From: an uncultured Pseudomonadales bacterium | GTDB taxonomy: Bacteria; Pseudomonadota; Gammaproteobacteria; Pseudomonadales; Azotimanducaceae | Length of the DNA stretch: 64,000 bases | Assembly (NCBI GenBank): GCA_958296165.1 | Contig: OY282447.1 | Coordinates: 4,129,154-4,193,153, forward strand | Direction: 5' to 3' | In this document: in pieces, positions 14,843 through 24,423 of the stretch | How the letters are laid out: every line of letters begins with the position of its first letter | Position numbering within the stretch: position 1 is the first letter of the stretch | The notes under the pieces: generated by a model | Told to the model about the DNA's origin: nothing | The model's input: the letters and a program-made list of their open reading frames with translations, nothing else | The model's database searches: none | Translations under genes and position numbers: made by a program

Positions 14843-15968
14843 AGCTCTGTCCGACCGCGGCGAAAATGTCCTCTACCAGGCCCTTGGCGTCGAACCGACC
14901 CTGATTGTCCTCGATCCACTCCTCGATCACGGGCTTGCCGGCGATCGCGCGGAACTGCGCTAGCTGCTCGTCCGAGTAGCGGATTTCCCGCAGCGTCTCT
15001 CGCAGCAGCGGCAGGTTGACGCGATCGACGTCGATGTAGGCTTGAATCTGCGCGGCGATGACGTCCTCCTTCACGTCCGCGAGCAATTGCTTGTAGGGCG
15101 CGGGCAGAGCCTCGTATGCCCTGATGGAGAACAACAGCGGGCAGTCCGCGGTGCCCGGCGAGAGGTTGGCGGTGAACCAGTCCGCCACCTCGTGGATGCG
15201 GTAGCTGATGTGGCTGTAGGTGAATGGGAACGCTGCCGCGTCCATGGTGCCCTGCTGCACGCCGGTGTAGACCTCGGTGGCCGTGGAGCTCGATGGCGTT
15301 GCGCCGAGCTTCTTCATGGCTTGGCCCAAGCCGCCGCCGGCGCGCACCGTGAGGCCCTTCCAGCCATTGAGATCTAAGGGCGGCTCGCCGCGCCCGAGCA
15401 GCTCGTATTGCGGCAGGAACGAAGACGTATAGGCCATTGCGTTCCAACGCTTGAGCTCCCGCACAACGGCCGGATGCGCGTACACGGCCTCCCGCACGCG
15501 GCGGTTGTCCGGCCAGTTGGCCATCGGCAGGAAGGGCAGGGTCAGCGCCATCAGGGCGGGATTCTTGCGCGGATGATAGAAGTTGCACACCAACGCGGCT
15601 TGGAAAGCGCCGATGGCCAGTCCGTCTAGATTCTCGCGGGATTTCGAGAGCGCTTCGCCATAGTGCAGCGCCAGCCGCCATTTGCCGCCGGTCTTGGCCT
15701 CAAGCTGCGCGGCGAGGGCATCCGCAACCACCGTGCCGGCGCGCGGTTTGCCCCACAGCGAGACGTCCCATTGGAGCTTGGGGCCGTCCACTTCGGCGCC
15801 GCCGGCGGCAAGTGCGAGCGTTGCCAGCACAGCGGCCGATGCGAAGCGCAGAGCGGCCCCACTCAGATGCTGGAGTCGGGGCTGCCGATGCGGGCTGTTG
15901 GGCGAGCCTCGCCGTGCCGCTGCGCGTGCCATGTTTGCCATGCCGGCATCGTACACGATGGCGCTCAC
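14829..15968 (-). CDS. dctP: TRAP transporter substrate-binding protein DctP
   Basis: Periplasmic binding protein. The open frame starts at GTG 15968; ATG 15941 (MANMARAAARRGSP) or 15932 is more likely. A basic N-terminus leads into a signal hydrophobic core (ALRFASAAVLATLALAAGG). The mature part has TRAP-P family stretches: WPDNRRVREAVYAHP, YEVYTG-like TATEVYTGVQQGTMDAAAF, and SISIRAYE-like LLFSIRAYEALPAPYKQLL. The bound ligand cannot be told from sequence, though its gene neighbours suggest a sugar acid or other small organic acid. An ISNCY-type element begins about 18 nt upstream of the GTG, so the native upstream region has been displaced. Confidence 0.85.
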   Translation of the reverse strand: MSAIVYDAGMANMARAAARRGSPNSPHRQPRLQHLSGAALRFASAAVLATLALAAGGAEVDGPKLQWDVSLWGKPRAGTVVADALAAQLEAKTGGKWRLALHYGEALSKSRENLDGLAIGAFQAALVCNFYHPRKNPALMALTLPFLPMANWPDNRRVREAVYAHPAVVRELKRWNAMAYTSSFLPQYELLGRGEPPLDLNGWKGLTVRAGGGLGQAMKKLGATPSSSTATEVYTGVQQGTMDAAAFPFTYSHISYRIHEVADWFTANLSPGTADCPLLFSIRAYEALPAPYKQLLADVKEDVIAAQIQAYIDVDRVNLPLLRETLREIRYSDEQLAQFRAIAGKPVIEEWIEDNQGRFDAKGLVEDIFAAVGQSYGSP

Positions 15969-15985
15969 CTTCGCGCCTTAAGCGC

Positions 15986-17948
15986 CGCTGTCAACGCAAA
16001 GTAGAAATGTCCCCTTTTGTGCAAAGTAGAAATGTCCCCTTTGCCCCTGTGTCGATGGCAGGCCGCCCCCATCGCGCTGACACCCACGTACTCGGGGTTT
16101 GGCACAGAGCCCCGTGTGCGCCAACTTGATCTTCCCCGGAGCAAACTCCACGCACATCCGGCGCAGCCACTCCGACGACCTGCCGCTTTCGGCGGCGACA
16201 GGTCCGCAAGCCCCGCCTCGCGCCGGCCGCCATCTCCGCAGCGAACGACCGGAGCCCAGATGGAGGCTGTCAACGAGCGCCGCGGCCATCGCCTCGTCGC
16301 CGAGCACGGCGCCATTCCCCGCCTTGTTCGAGGTGGGCGCCGTGGACGCCCGCAGCGGGCGTCGAGCAGTTGGAAAGTACGGCGCCGCCCCCGGCTGACC
16401 GGCAGGTGGCCGATTTCAACGACCAGCTGCGCCGCGCGCTCGAGCGATTCGACCAGCCCGGCCAGGGTGCCGCAGTGGACGCGGCAGCCGTTCCCGGCGG
16501 CGGCGACGGGGCAGAGCCCGAGGAGTCCGAACCTGCTCCGGCAGGAGACGCTCGAAGCGGATGGCGAACTCGCGTTCACGCCGCGGCGCGCTCCGCCGCA
16601 GCGGGCTTGAACGCCCGGCGCCACGGATGGTCCGGCGCCGGCTTCCAGTCCGGCCTCGCCGCCTGTGCCGCCTTCGCCGCGTCGCCCCGGTCCCGCACGC
16701 CCTTCTCGTCCTCCACGGCAACCGCCGCCTCGCCTTCCGCCAGCACCCGGAACGCCAGCCTGCGCCCATCGAGCAGCACCGCCACGGCGCCGTCGAAGCC
16801 CTTGCACGCCGTCACCGCCGCGCCGCGGAGGCGGCGGCCCCTGCCTTCGCCGACCAGCTGGCACTCGCGCCGCTCGAACTGGAACGTCAGGTTCTTCGAC
16901 AGCTTCCGCGTCGCCTGCTCGCACAGGATCAGATCCAGCTCCTCGGCGTCGCGCGGAACCGGACGGTGCGCGTCCTCCGCCTCGCGCGGCGCCGCCCCGA
17001 AGCGGCGGTTGAAGTCCGCCGCGAACTCCGGCAGGTACGCGTTCGCCGCCTCCATCCCGTCGATCCCCCGCAGCCGCATCTCCTTCACGAGCCGATCCTG
17101 CAGCGTCCGGTTCGCCCGCTCCACGCGCCCCTTCGCCTGCGGCGTGCTGGCGTGGATCGGCTCGATGTCCAGCGTCCCCAGCGCCCGCGTGAACTGCGTC
17201 GGCGCGTCCTCGCTCCCCTTTCGGTTCACCCTGAACACGCCGTAGCGGTCCGAGCACGGCGCCGCCGGACGACCGTGCGCCGCCAGATGCGCGCGCAGCG
17301 TCTCCATGTACGCCTCCGTCGTCTCCGACCCGAAAAAGCCAAGCGCCAGCAGCCGGCTCGTCGCGTCGTCGACGAACACGATCAGCGCGCGGCGCGGCCC
17401 GCGCCCCTCGAACCAGTCGTGCGGCGAGCCGTCCACCTGCACCAGACCCGCGCGCGACGCGGACGGCTCTGGTGGACGCGCGCCTCCCGGCGCCGCTTCG
17501 GACGCCACAGCCCGTCCTCCGCCATCCACTTCCCCGCGTCTCCCGCGACACCGACAGGCCGTGCTCATCCGACAGCTTCTCCGCCGCGAACGTCGGCCCG
17601 AAGTCCGCGCAGCGCTCCCGAACCAGCGACATCGCCGCCTGCCGAACCCCGGCGTCCAGCGCGTTGTTCGGGCGCCTGCGCCGGTGCCCCGAAACCATCC
17701 CCGCCGCGCCGCGTTCCCGGTACCGCTTCGCCAGACGCTTCACCTGCCGCGCGCTCAGGCCCAGACGCTCCGCGGCCTCGCGCTGCTTCAGCCTCTTCTC
17801 CAACACCGCCAGCATCACCGCCGCTCGGTCCGCTTCCTTCACCGTCACCAACGCCCCTTCCGCAATCAAACCGGCACCCTCCCGCACAGCGAAAAGGGGA
17901 CACTTCAAAGTTGCAGAAAGGGGACATTACGACTTTGCGCTAACACCG
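15986..17948 (-). mobile_element. ISNCY-type insertion sequence, decayed
   Basis: The ends are imperfect inverted repeats: TGTCAACGCAAAGTAG then AAATGTCCCC from 15989, against the reverse complement ending at 17945 (about 22 of 26 matches). A second copy of the inner motif (GCAAAGTAGAAATGTCCCC) follows at the left end, and AAAGGGGACA is repeated at the right. CCTTAAGCGC(CGC) occurs at 15976 and at 17949, a target duplication of 10-13 bp. Inside is a frameshifted transposase. The 3' part of the element (about 16030-16570) has no ORF I can assign. It sits between polB and dctP. Confidence 0.75.
16576..17908 (-). pseudogene. ISNCY-family transposase, at least two frameshifts
   Basis: The N-terminal part reads from ATG 17908: a helix-turn-helix region (RLKQREAAERLGLSARQVKR, LAKRYRERG) and FAAEKLSDEHGLSVSRET. 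A 1-nt deletion near 17530 moves the frame (KWMAEDGLWRPK), and another shift near 17460 leads into the catalytic core LVQVDGSPHDWFEGRG, VFVDDATSRLLAL, SDRYGVFRVN, STPQAKGRVERANRTLQDRL. The DDE residues are still readable, but the gene is split and should be dead. The C-terminus ends at 16576. Confidence 0.8.
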
Positions 17949-17988
17949 CCTTAAGCGCCGCGGCTTCGCATCTGCGGCGAGCGCACGT

Positions 17989-20340
17989 TCAGAACAGCGA
18001 CAGTTGTCGGTCGTCGCCCACCACTTGGTCGAAGTCGAGGCCAAGCACGGCGAGCACTGGTTCCGCCACTGGGCGGACTTGCTTGTCCAAATAGTGTTCC
18101 CGGTCCGGTGGATTGCGCAGAGCGTCCAAGGGTTCCGGCCCTGCGCTGGTCATCACATAAGCGACGACGCGATCCGTGCTGTTGGATTTGCGTGCGGCCG
18201 CCACATGGGGTGGAGTGTTGGCAGTGTACTCGGTGGGACGTTTCCGCAAGCCCTTGCGATACACCAGCTTGTCATCCAAGTCGCCGCCGCGCAGGGCTGC
18301 GGCGACACCCTCCAGATAGGCATCCACCGGCTGCTCGGCGAACAGGCGCGAGTAGAGCTCGCGCTGCACGTCTTTGGCGAGCTTGGTCCAGTCGCGGCGC
18401 ACCACCTCCATGCCGATGAAGTCGACTTCGCGCCGCCCGTCGACGAGCCCGGCGTAGCGCTTGCGAGCACCCGCGCCGCCGTGTCGCACGGACGGCAGAA
18501 AGAGCTTCTCGTAGAGCTTCTCAAACTCCATCTCCAGGCGGCTGGCGACATTCCAGCGCTGGTCGATGTAGTGCGCGACGGCGTCGTTCAATTCTGCCGC
18601 CAAGCGCCCTCCGGCTTGCCGCGCTGCGGCCAAATCCATGCCCGAACGCACGAAAACGCTGTCCGTGTCGCCGTACAGCACGGCGAAGCCGCGCTCCTCG
18701 AACCATGCCTTCGACCACTGCAACAAGTGCCGGCCCATCGCCGTGATGGCGTTGGCGATGGCGACGTTGTGGAATCTGCAGGCGGGCGTGCCGAGCACGC
18801 CGTAGAACGAGTTCATGAGGATCTTGATGGCTTGCGAGGCCACCGCGTCGCCGTTGCGCTTGGCGGCTTCGCGTTGCGGGAAGAGGCTGTCGAGCATGGT
18901 CGGCAAGATGGCCTCGCGCCGCGCAAACGCCGCGTCGTCGGCTAAACGAACGACGTCTTCGTCGCCCGGCTGTGCCATGTAGCCCAACGGGTCTATGTTG
19001 AATGTGCGGATGACGCTCGGGTAGAGGCTCTTGAAGTCGAACACCCAGACGTTGTCGTGAACGCCGGTGACCGGCTCGAAGACATGCCCGCCGGCTTGAT
19101 GCTTGGATACGCGAGAGTCGGCGGAGCGCACGGTGGGCGCGACGATGCGGCGCTTGTGCAACGCGGCCAGATAGAGGAAATCGAACGAGGCGATGCTGGC
19201 CGAGACGCGGTCCGGCGTCATGCCGGTGAGCCGGCTGCGAGCCGCGGCAAGAGTCACCAGATCCAGCTTCTCGACGATTGCGAGCGCCAGCCGGGCGTCG
19301 GTGCGGGCGTACTCCGCGAACGTCGGCAGATCGGTTCGGTAGCGGTGCAGAATGGCCTCCGCGCGGTTGCTGGCGGCGCCCAACTCGACCTTGCGTTCGC
19401 CCAGCACGGCGCTGGCGACTCCATTCAGCGAGTAGTCGTCCATACGCATGAACGCGCCGCGCACCAAATCCATGCCGTCGAGTACCAAGCGGCCTGGAAT
19501 CGATGCCTGGCCGCTGCCGAAGTAGCCTTGCGCCGCGCGCAGCCGCAGTCCGCCCGCGTCGCGGCCCAACGACAGCGGCCGACCCACGCGCTTGGCGATC
19601 TGCCCCAGCACCGTGAGGTCGAAGTCGATGACGTTCCAGCCGGTCAGCACGTCCGGGTCCAAGGCTTGTAGACGCGCTGCGAAGGCGTCCAAGGCGTGCG
19701 CCTCGCTGCCGCAGCCGATGGCGCGGTGCGGCATCGGACGGCGGTTCGCATCGACGACGTAGACCTCGTCCACGACGGCGCCGCCGAATCGGCCATAGAG
19801 AGCGATCGCCAGCAGGCGTTTGGCGCTGGGGTCCGTCTCTATGTCGAATGACAGCACGGTGGGCGAGACGGACGCTTGGGCGGCGCGGATTTGCGGGTCG
19901 TCGTAGATGCGCGACAGATGCTCGCCGGAGCGCCAGTCGCCGACGATCTCGCAGCCGCCGCGAATGTCGCGGTCGATCAAGTAGCGCACGGCAAACCGCA
20001 CATCCGCCTCGAACGTGGCGATGCCGTTCGCTTCCAGACGATCTCGCAGCGGCGGCGTGTGCTGCGGAATGTCGACTTCGACGCGCAGGACGGACTCGCC
20101 TTGGAAGCTCCTGCTGGCAGTCTCGATCTGTCGATCGGCGCCCAGCTCGAAGGCCCGCGTCGCATCGCAGCGCCGAATGTAGAAGTGCGGCCTTTGCCGA
20201 TGGTCGCGGACCAGAAACGAACCGCCGCCTTCGAGCGCACCGTACAGGTACACCACCGGCGCCGCGCCGTGTACGCGGTAGCTCGCTTGCAGGATGAAGC
20301 CGCGAGCGGGCTCGCCGTTTGCGCCCGTCTCGCTGGTCAT
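17989..20340 (-). CDS. polB: DNA polymerase II (family B)
   Basis: Protein of 783 residues, the normal size for PolB. It has an N-terminal DEDD 3'-5' exonuclease (LSFDIETDP as Exo I, GWNVIDFDLTVL as Exo II, YARTDARLAL as Exo III) followed by the family B polymerase motifs: DFKSLYPSVIRTFNI (motif A), KILMNSFYGVLGT (motif B) and YGDTDSVF (motif C). Catalytic acids are intact. The enzyme takes part in translesion synthesis and fork restart and is usually SOS-controlled; I see no clear LexA box in the short upstream gap. It lies 27 nt downstream of an SDR gene on the same strand. Confidence 0.95.
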   Translation of the reverse strand: MTSETGANGEPARGFILQASYRVHGAAPVVYLYGALEGGGSFLVRDHRQRPHFYIRRCDATRAFELGADRQIETASRSFQGESVLRVEVDIPQHTPPLRDRLEANGIATFEADVRFAVRYLIDRDIRGGCEIVGDWRSGEHLSRIYDDPQIRAAQASVSPTVLSFDIETDPSAKRLLAIALYGRFGGAVVDEVYVVDANRRPMPHRAIGCGSEAHALDAFAARLQALDPDVLTGWNVIDFDLTVLGQIAKRVGRPLSLGRDAGGLRLRAAQGYFGSGQASIPGRLVLDGMDLVRGAFMRMDDYSLNGVASAVLGERKVELGAASNRAEAILHRYRTDLPTFAEYARTDARLALAIVEKLDLVTLAAARSRLTGMTPDRVSASIASFDFLYLAALHKRRIVAPTVRSADSRVSKHQAGGHVFEPVTGVHDNVWVFDFKSLYPSVIRTFNIDPLGYMAQPGDEDVVRLADDAAFARREAILPTMLDSLFPQREAAKRNGDAVASQAIKILMNSFYGVLGTPACRFHNVAIANAITAMGRHLLQWSKAWFEERGFAVLYGDTDSVFVRSGMDLAAARQAGGRLAAELNDAVAHYIDQRWNVASRLEMEFEKLYEKLFLPSVRHGGAGARKRYAGLVDGRREVDFIGMEVVRRDWTKLAKDVQRELYSRLFAEQPVDAYLEGVAAALRGGDLDDKLVYRKGLRKRPTEYTANTPPHVAAARKSNSTDRVVAYVMTSAGPEPLDALRNPPDREHYLDKQVRPVAEPVLAVLGLDFDQVVGDDRQLSLF

Positions 20341-20367
20341 TTTTCTTCGCCTAAGAGGAGGCGGGAA

Positions 20368-21150
20368 TCATCGCCACATGTGCGTGCCGCCGCACACCGC
20401 GATGGCCTGGCCGGTGACGTAGGCGCTCGCGGCGGAAGCGAGGAATACGGCGATTCCCTTGAGATCCTCCGCTTCACCCAAGCGCCGCAAGGGGGTGTTG
20501 GTCTCGGCGTTGCGCTTTGCGTCTTCGTTGTCCCAGAGCGCCTTGGCGAAATCCGTTTTGATGAGGCCCGGGCATATGGCGTTGACGCGCACGTTGTGCG
20601 GCCCGTACTCGGCCGCCAAGTTGCGCACCAGAGCGATGTCGGCGAGTTTGGAGATCGCGTAGGTGCCGAGCGTGAGCGACGGCGTGAAGGCGCCTGTGCT
20701 GGACGTGATCATCATCGAGCCGCCGCCACGTTCCACCATGTCCGGCGCCGCCATCTGGCACAGCCAGTGGTTGGAGCGCACGTTGGAGTTCATGATCTTG
20801 TCGAACGCCGAATCTGGAATATCCGCCATCGGCCCGTAGAAGGGATTGACGCCGGCGTTGGCGACCAGAATGTCGATCGGGCCGAGCTGGGCGCGCGTTG
20901 CCGCCACCAGCGCCTCGAGCTGCTCCTTGTAGCCGATGTTGCAGGCCACCGGCAGGGCCATGCTGGCACCGCATTTGGCATTGATCTTCTCGCATGCCGC
21001 CTCGCACTGATCGAGCTTGCGGCTGGAGACGACCACCTTGGCGCCGTGTTCGGCAAGGCCTTCGGCCATGGCCAGGCCCATGCCCTTGGAAGCGCCGGTC
21101 AGCAGCGCGACTTTGCCCGTCAGATCAAACAGACTGGTTGCTACGGTCAC
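20368..21150 (-). CDS. SDR-family oxidoreductase
   Basis: Classical short-chain dehydrogenase of 260 residues. It has cofactor motif TGASKGMG, NAG (ILVANAGVN), catalytic Ser region MITSSTGAF and YxxxK (YAISK), then NAICPGLIKTDF. The GTG start at 21150 is preceded by GAGGAG at optimal distance, so the start is secure. The sequence around the active site resembles acyl-chain or steroid-type dehydrogenases, but the substrate cannot be assigned. It may share a transcript with polB and is divergent from the efflux operon. Confidence 0.85.
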   Translation of the reverse strand: MTVATSLFDLTGKVALLTGASKGMGLAMAEGLAEHGAKVVVSSRKLDQCEAACEKINAKCGASMALPVACNIGYKEQLEALVAATRAQLGPIDILVANAGVNPFYGPMADIPDSAFDKIMNSNVRSNHWLCQMAAPDMVERGGGSMMITSSTGAFTPSLTLGTYAISKLADIALVRNLAAEYGPHNVRVNAICPGLIKTDFAKALWDNEDAKRNAETNTPLRRLGEAEDLKGIAVFLASAASAYVTGQAIAVCGGTHMWR

Positions 21151-21310
21151 AAGTTCTCCTCTTTAGCACGCGCGTGGCCATCTATAGCTGCAAGAGCCTA
21201 TCAAGGCGCTGGCGGCAGCGCTATCGTGGCCACGGGTCGCCGGCCGCCGTCACCATGAGCGTACCGTGTTATAAGGTTGCTCGCGGGGAGATGGAGGTGC
21301 GCTACGGGCA

Positions 21311-22552
21311 GTGGACAAAAAAGCCCTTCTCAATGAACTGAAGATCGACCGTGCCGAGACGGCCAAGCCGCGGCGGCCGCTCAAGTGGTTTTTGGCGCTC
21401 GCAGTCGTCGCCGGCGTGGGATTCGTCGCGTGGGCTTTCGGCGTGCCGCTCTTGGCGGCGACCGAGGTTCGTGTGCAGACCGCAGTGGCTCGCGCGGCCG
21501 CCGACGAACGTGCTGGCGAGAGCGTGCTCGATGCCACGGGCTACGTGGTGGCGCGGCGGCAGGCGACGGTGAGTTCCAAGACCACTGGCAAGGTCCTTGA
21601 AGTCCTGATTGAAGAAGGCGTCACGGTTGAGGAAGGCGATCTGCTCGCCATCTTGGACGACAGCATTCCCCGCGCCCGCATGGCGTTGGCCGAGTCGCAG
21701 CTGGGCGCTGCGCGGGCCTCGCTGGAGGAGATTCACGTCGACATCCGCCGTGCGCAGCTGGACGTCCGGCGCACGCGCGCTCTCGCCGAACGCGACATGG
21801 CGAGCGAAGCGGATCTCGATCGTGCCAGCCTCGGTCTTGAAGGCATGGAAGCGCGCCGGAAACGCGTCGCCCAAGACATCGTGGTGGCCGAACGCGCCCT
21901 GGCTGTGCAGCGCAAGGAACTCGAAGACATGCGCATCCGTGCTCCGTTTGGCGGCGTCGTGATCGCCAAAGCCGCGCAGCCCGGCGAGATGATCTCGCCA
22001 GTGTCCGCCGGCGGCGGCTTCACCCGCACCGGCATCTGCACGATTGTCGACATGGATTCCTTGGAAGTGGAAGTGGACGTCAACGAGGCGTACATCAATC
22101 GCGTCCATCCCAAACAGTCGGCTACCGCAACGCTGAATGCCTACTCGGACTGGCGGATTCCTGCCGAGGTCATCGCCACCATCCCAGCCGCCGACCGCAA
22201 CAAGGCGACGGTGCGCGTGCGGATTGCATTCTTGCAGCGCGACCCGCGCATCCTGCCGGACATGGGCGTCAGAGTCGCTTTCCTGGACGACGCGGCAGTC
22301 GCGCAAGGCGCTGCGGATGAGTCGCCGGCGATCTCGGTACCGCGCACTTCCTTGCGCGAGGAGAACGGCAGCCGCTACGTTTGGGTGGTGGCCAACGACA
22401 CGCTCGAGCGCCGCGCGGTTGAAACAGGCGGGTTGGAGGGGGAACGCATGCGCGTTACCGCCGGTCTTGCCGCCGGCGAGCGGGTGGTCGCCGGCGCGGA
22501 AGAAGCCGCGTTCGCGGGCTTGCGCGATGGGCTGCGCGTTGCGGTACAGTGA
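21311..22552 (+). CDS. Efflux periplasmic adaptor (HlyD/MacA-like)
   Basis: Membrane-fusion protein of 413 residues: a short cytoplasmic N-terminus, one membrane anchor (WFLALAVVAGVGFVAWAFGV), then a biotinyl-lipoyl-like domain split by a coiled-coil hairpin (GYVVARRQATVSSKTTGKV, LAESQLGAARASLEE, IRAPFGGVVIAKAAQPGEM) and a beta-barrel domain. It starts at GTG 21311 with GGAGGTG upstream. The operon with a LolD/MacB-type ATPase and two FtsX-like permeases makes it the adaptor of an ABC exporter of the DevBCA/MacAB type. The exported compound is unknown. Confidence 0.85.
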   Translation: MDKKALLNELKIDRAETAKPRRPLKWFLALAVVAGVGFVAWAFGVPLLAATEVRVQTAVARAAADERAGESVLDATGYVVARRQATVSSKTTGKVLEVLIEEGVTVEEGDLLAILDDSIPRARMALAESQLGAARASLEEIHVDIRRAQLDVRRTRALAERDMASEADLDRASLGLEGMEARRKRVAQDIVVAERALAVQRKELEDMRIRAPFGGVVIAKAAQPGEMISPVSAGGGFTRTGICTIVDMDSLEVEVDVNEAYINRVHPKQSATATLNAYSDWRIPAEVIATIPAADRNKATVRVRIAFLQRDPRILPDMGVRVAFLDDAAVAQGAADESPAISVPRTSLREENGSRYVWVVANDTLERRAVETGGLEGERMRVTAGLAAGERVVAGAEEAAFAGLRDGLRVAVQ

Positions 22553-22584
22553 ATGCGGCGACGAGGGGACGAGGGGAAAGCTAA

Positions 22585-23265
22585 GTGCCAATGGTCGAGT
22601 TGAAGGATGTCCACAAGCGCTTCGTCAAAGGCCGTGAGGTCGTCGATGTGCTGATGGGCATCGATCTGCGTGTGGGCGAAGGCGACTTTCTGGCGTTGAT
22701 GGGGCCATCCGGCAGCGGCAAGACCACCTTGCTGAACATCATCGGCGGCATCGACAGCGCGACGAGCGGCGAGGTCGCGGTCGCCGGCGAGGTCCTGACT
22801 GCTCTCGGCAGCCGCCAACTGGCGCGCTGGCGCGCTGCGAACATCGGCTTCGTCTTTCAGTTCTACAACTTGCTGCCGGTCTTGAACGCCAGCCGCAACG
22901 TCGAGTTGCCGCTGCTGCTCACCAAGCTCTCTGGCCAAGACCGGCGCAAGAACGCCGCAACCGCGTTGGCCATCGTCGGCCTTGAAGATCGCGCGCAGCA
23001 CAAGCCGGGAGAGCTGTCCGGCGGTCAGCAGCAGCGCGTTGCGATCGCTCGCGCCATCGTCGCCGACCCGCCGATTCTGGTGTGCGACGAACCGACCGGC
23101 GACTTGGACCGCGACACCGCCGAGGAAGTCCTCGACTTGCTCGGCATCCTCAACCGCGATCATGGCAAGACGATTCTGATGGTCACCCACGATCCCAAGG
23201 CCGCCGACCACGCGAAACGCATCCTGCATCTGGACAAGGGCACTTTGGTGCAGCAAGCCGCATGA
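22585..23265 (+). CDS. ABC transporter ATP-binding protein (MacB/LolD type)
   Basis: Nucleotide-binding subunit of 226 residues with all motifs: Walker A GPSGSGKTT, Q-loop FQFYNLLPVL, signature LSGGQQQRVAIARA, Walker B ILVCDEPTGDLD, and the switch His (VTHDPKAA). It starts at GTG 22585 or ATG 22591; GGGGAAAG precedes the GTG. The stop overlaps the next permease start (ATGA), so the two are translationally coupled. The size and FQFYNLLP motif place it in the MacB/LolD group that drives FtsX-like permeases rather than importers. Confidence 0.92.
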   Translation: MPMVELKDVHKRFVKGREVVDVLMGIDLRVGEGDFLALMGPSGSGKTTLLNIIGGIDSATSGEVAVAGEVLTALGSRQLARWRAANIGFVFQFYNLLPVLNASRNVELPLLLTKLSGQDRRKNAATALAIVGLEDRAQHKPGELSGGQQQRVAIARAIVADPPILVCDEPTGDLDRDTAEEVLDLLGILNRDHGKTILMVTHDPKAADHAKRILHLDKGTLVQQAA

Positions 23266-24422
23266 ACCTGCTCGTCCTGATCCGTGCCAACTTGCACCGG
23301 CGCCCGACTCGAACTTACCTGACGCTGTTCTCGGTGCTAGTGGCGTTCCTTCTGTTCACGATCCTGCGCACCATGGCCGTTTGGTTCGAGGGCGCCGGCG
23401 GAGGCGCCGGCGCGGACCGACTGGTCATCACTGCCAAGTACTCGATCATCGAGTTGCTGCCTATCAGCCAGCGGCGGCAGATCGAAGGGATCGATGGCGT
23501 GGAAGCAATCACGCACCTGACTTGGTTCGGCGGCAATTACCAGGACCCTCGGAATTTCTTCCCCAAGTTTCCTGTGGAGCCGCGCGCCTACTTCGACATG
23601 TACGCGGAGTTGGCAATCGACCCTGCTCAGCTCGACGCCTTCGCCAATACCCGCACTGGCGCGGTCGCGTCATTGGACATGATGGAGGACTACGGCTGGA
23701 AAATCGGCGACAAGATACCCATAGACGCCGACATCTATCCGATGCGAGACGGCAATCGGCTCTGGGAGTTCGATCTGGTGGGGGCCTACGGGTCGAAGAC
23801 CGACGAAAGCGTCCAGTCCGCTCTTCTGTTCCACTACGACTTCTTCGACGAAGCGCGTGCGTATGGACAAGGCGGCGTCGGCTGGTGGACGGTGCGCATC
23901 GACGCCCCGGATCGTGCGCCGGAGATCGCGAGCGTCATCGATGCGCAGTTCGAGAACTCGATGAACCCGACGAAGACTGCCACCGAGGATGAGTTCTTCC
24001 GCGCGTTCGCGGCCCAAGTGGGCGACATCGGCCTGATGGCCAACGGCATTCTTGGCGCGGTGTTCTTCTCGATACTGTTGTTGACTGCCAACACGATGCG
24101 GCAAGCGCTCGTCGAGCGCGTGCCGGAACTCGGCGTGCTGAAAACCCTCGGCTTCTCCAACGCCAAAGTGGCCCTCCTAGTGCTCGGCGAATCCGTCACG
24201 CTGTGCGTCTTGGGCGGCGTTCTAGGAGTCGGCCTCACGTGGTTGGCGGCGCCGCAACTGAGCGCCTTTATGGAGGCGGCAAACATCGGCGCGTTGGTGA
24301 TCTCCGGCTCGACGATCGGTCTTGGCATCGGCGGCGCCGCCTTGCTGGGCGTGGTCGTCGGCGCACAGCCGGCTTGGTACGCGAATCGGCTGCCCATCGC
24401 CGAAGCGCTGCGCAGGAGCTGA
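23262..24422 (+). CDS. FtsX-like ABC permease, first subunit
   Basis: Permease of about 386 residues: an N-terminal membrane helix (TYLTLFSVLVAFLLFTIL), a large periplasmic MacB-core domain, then three C-terminal helices in the FtsX arrangement (ILGAVFFSILLLTANTM, GESVTLCVLGGVLGVGLTWL, IGGAALLGVVVGAQPAW). ATG 23262 overlaps the ATPase stop by 4 nt. The conserved RVPELGVLKTLGFS loop contacts the ATPase. It probably forms a heterodimer with the next gene product, which begins one base after this stop. Confidence 0.88.
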   Translation: MNLLVLIRANLHRRPTRTYLTLFSVLVAFLLFTILRTMAVWFEGAGGGAGADRLVITAKYSIIELLPISQRRQIEGIDGVEAITHLTWFGGNYQDPRNFFPKFPVEPRAYFDMYAELAIDPAQLDAFANTRTGAVASLDMMEDYGWKIGDKIPIDADIYPMRDGNRLWEFDLVGAYGSKTDESVQSALLFHYDFFDEARAYGQGGVGWWTVRIDAPDRAPEIASVIDAQFENSMNPTKTATEDEFFRAFAAQVGDIGLMANGILGAVFFSILLLTANTMRQALVERVPELGVLKTLGFSNAKVALLVLGESVTLCVLGGVLGVGLTWLAAPQLSAFMEAANIGALVISGSTIGLGIGGAALLGVVVGAQPAWYANRLPIAEALRRS

Positions 24423-24423
24423 C

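Noticed and set aside
16010-16570. Possible second gene in the ISNCY element (frame with GDEAMAAALVDSLHLGSG)
   Set aside because: A faint likeness to IstB-type ends, but no P-loop or continuous frame; left as unassigned IS DNA.
21302-22591. 429-residue antisense frame over the efflux adaptor
   Set aside because: The opposite strand encodes a clear HlyD-like protein with upstream signal; the antisense frame is a shadow.
23480-23600. Possible LexA or phage attachment site near the efflux operon
   Set aside because: No palindrome or direct repeat stood out on inspection.
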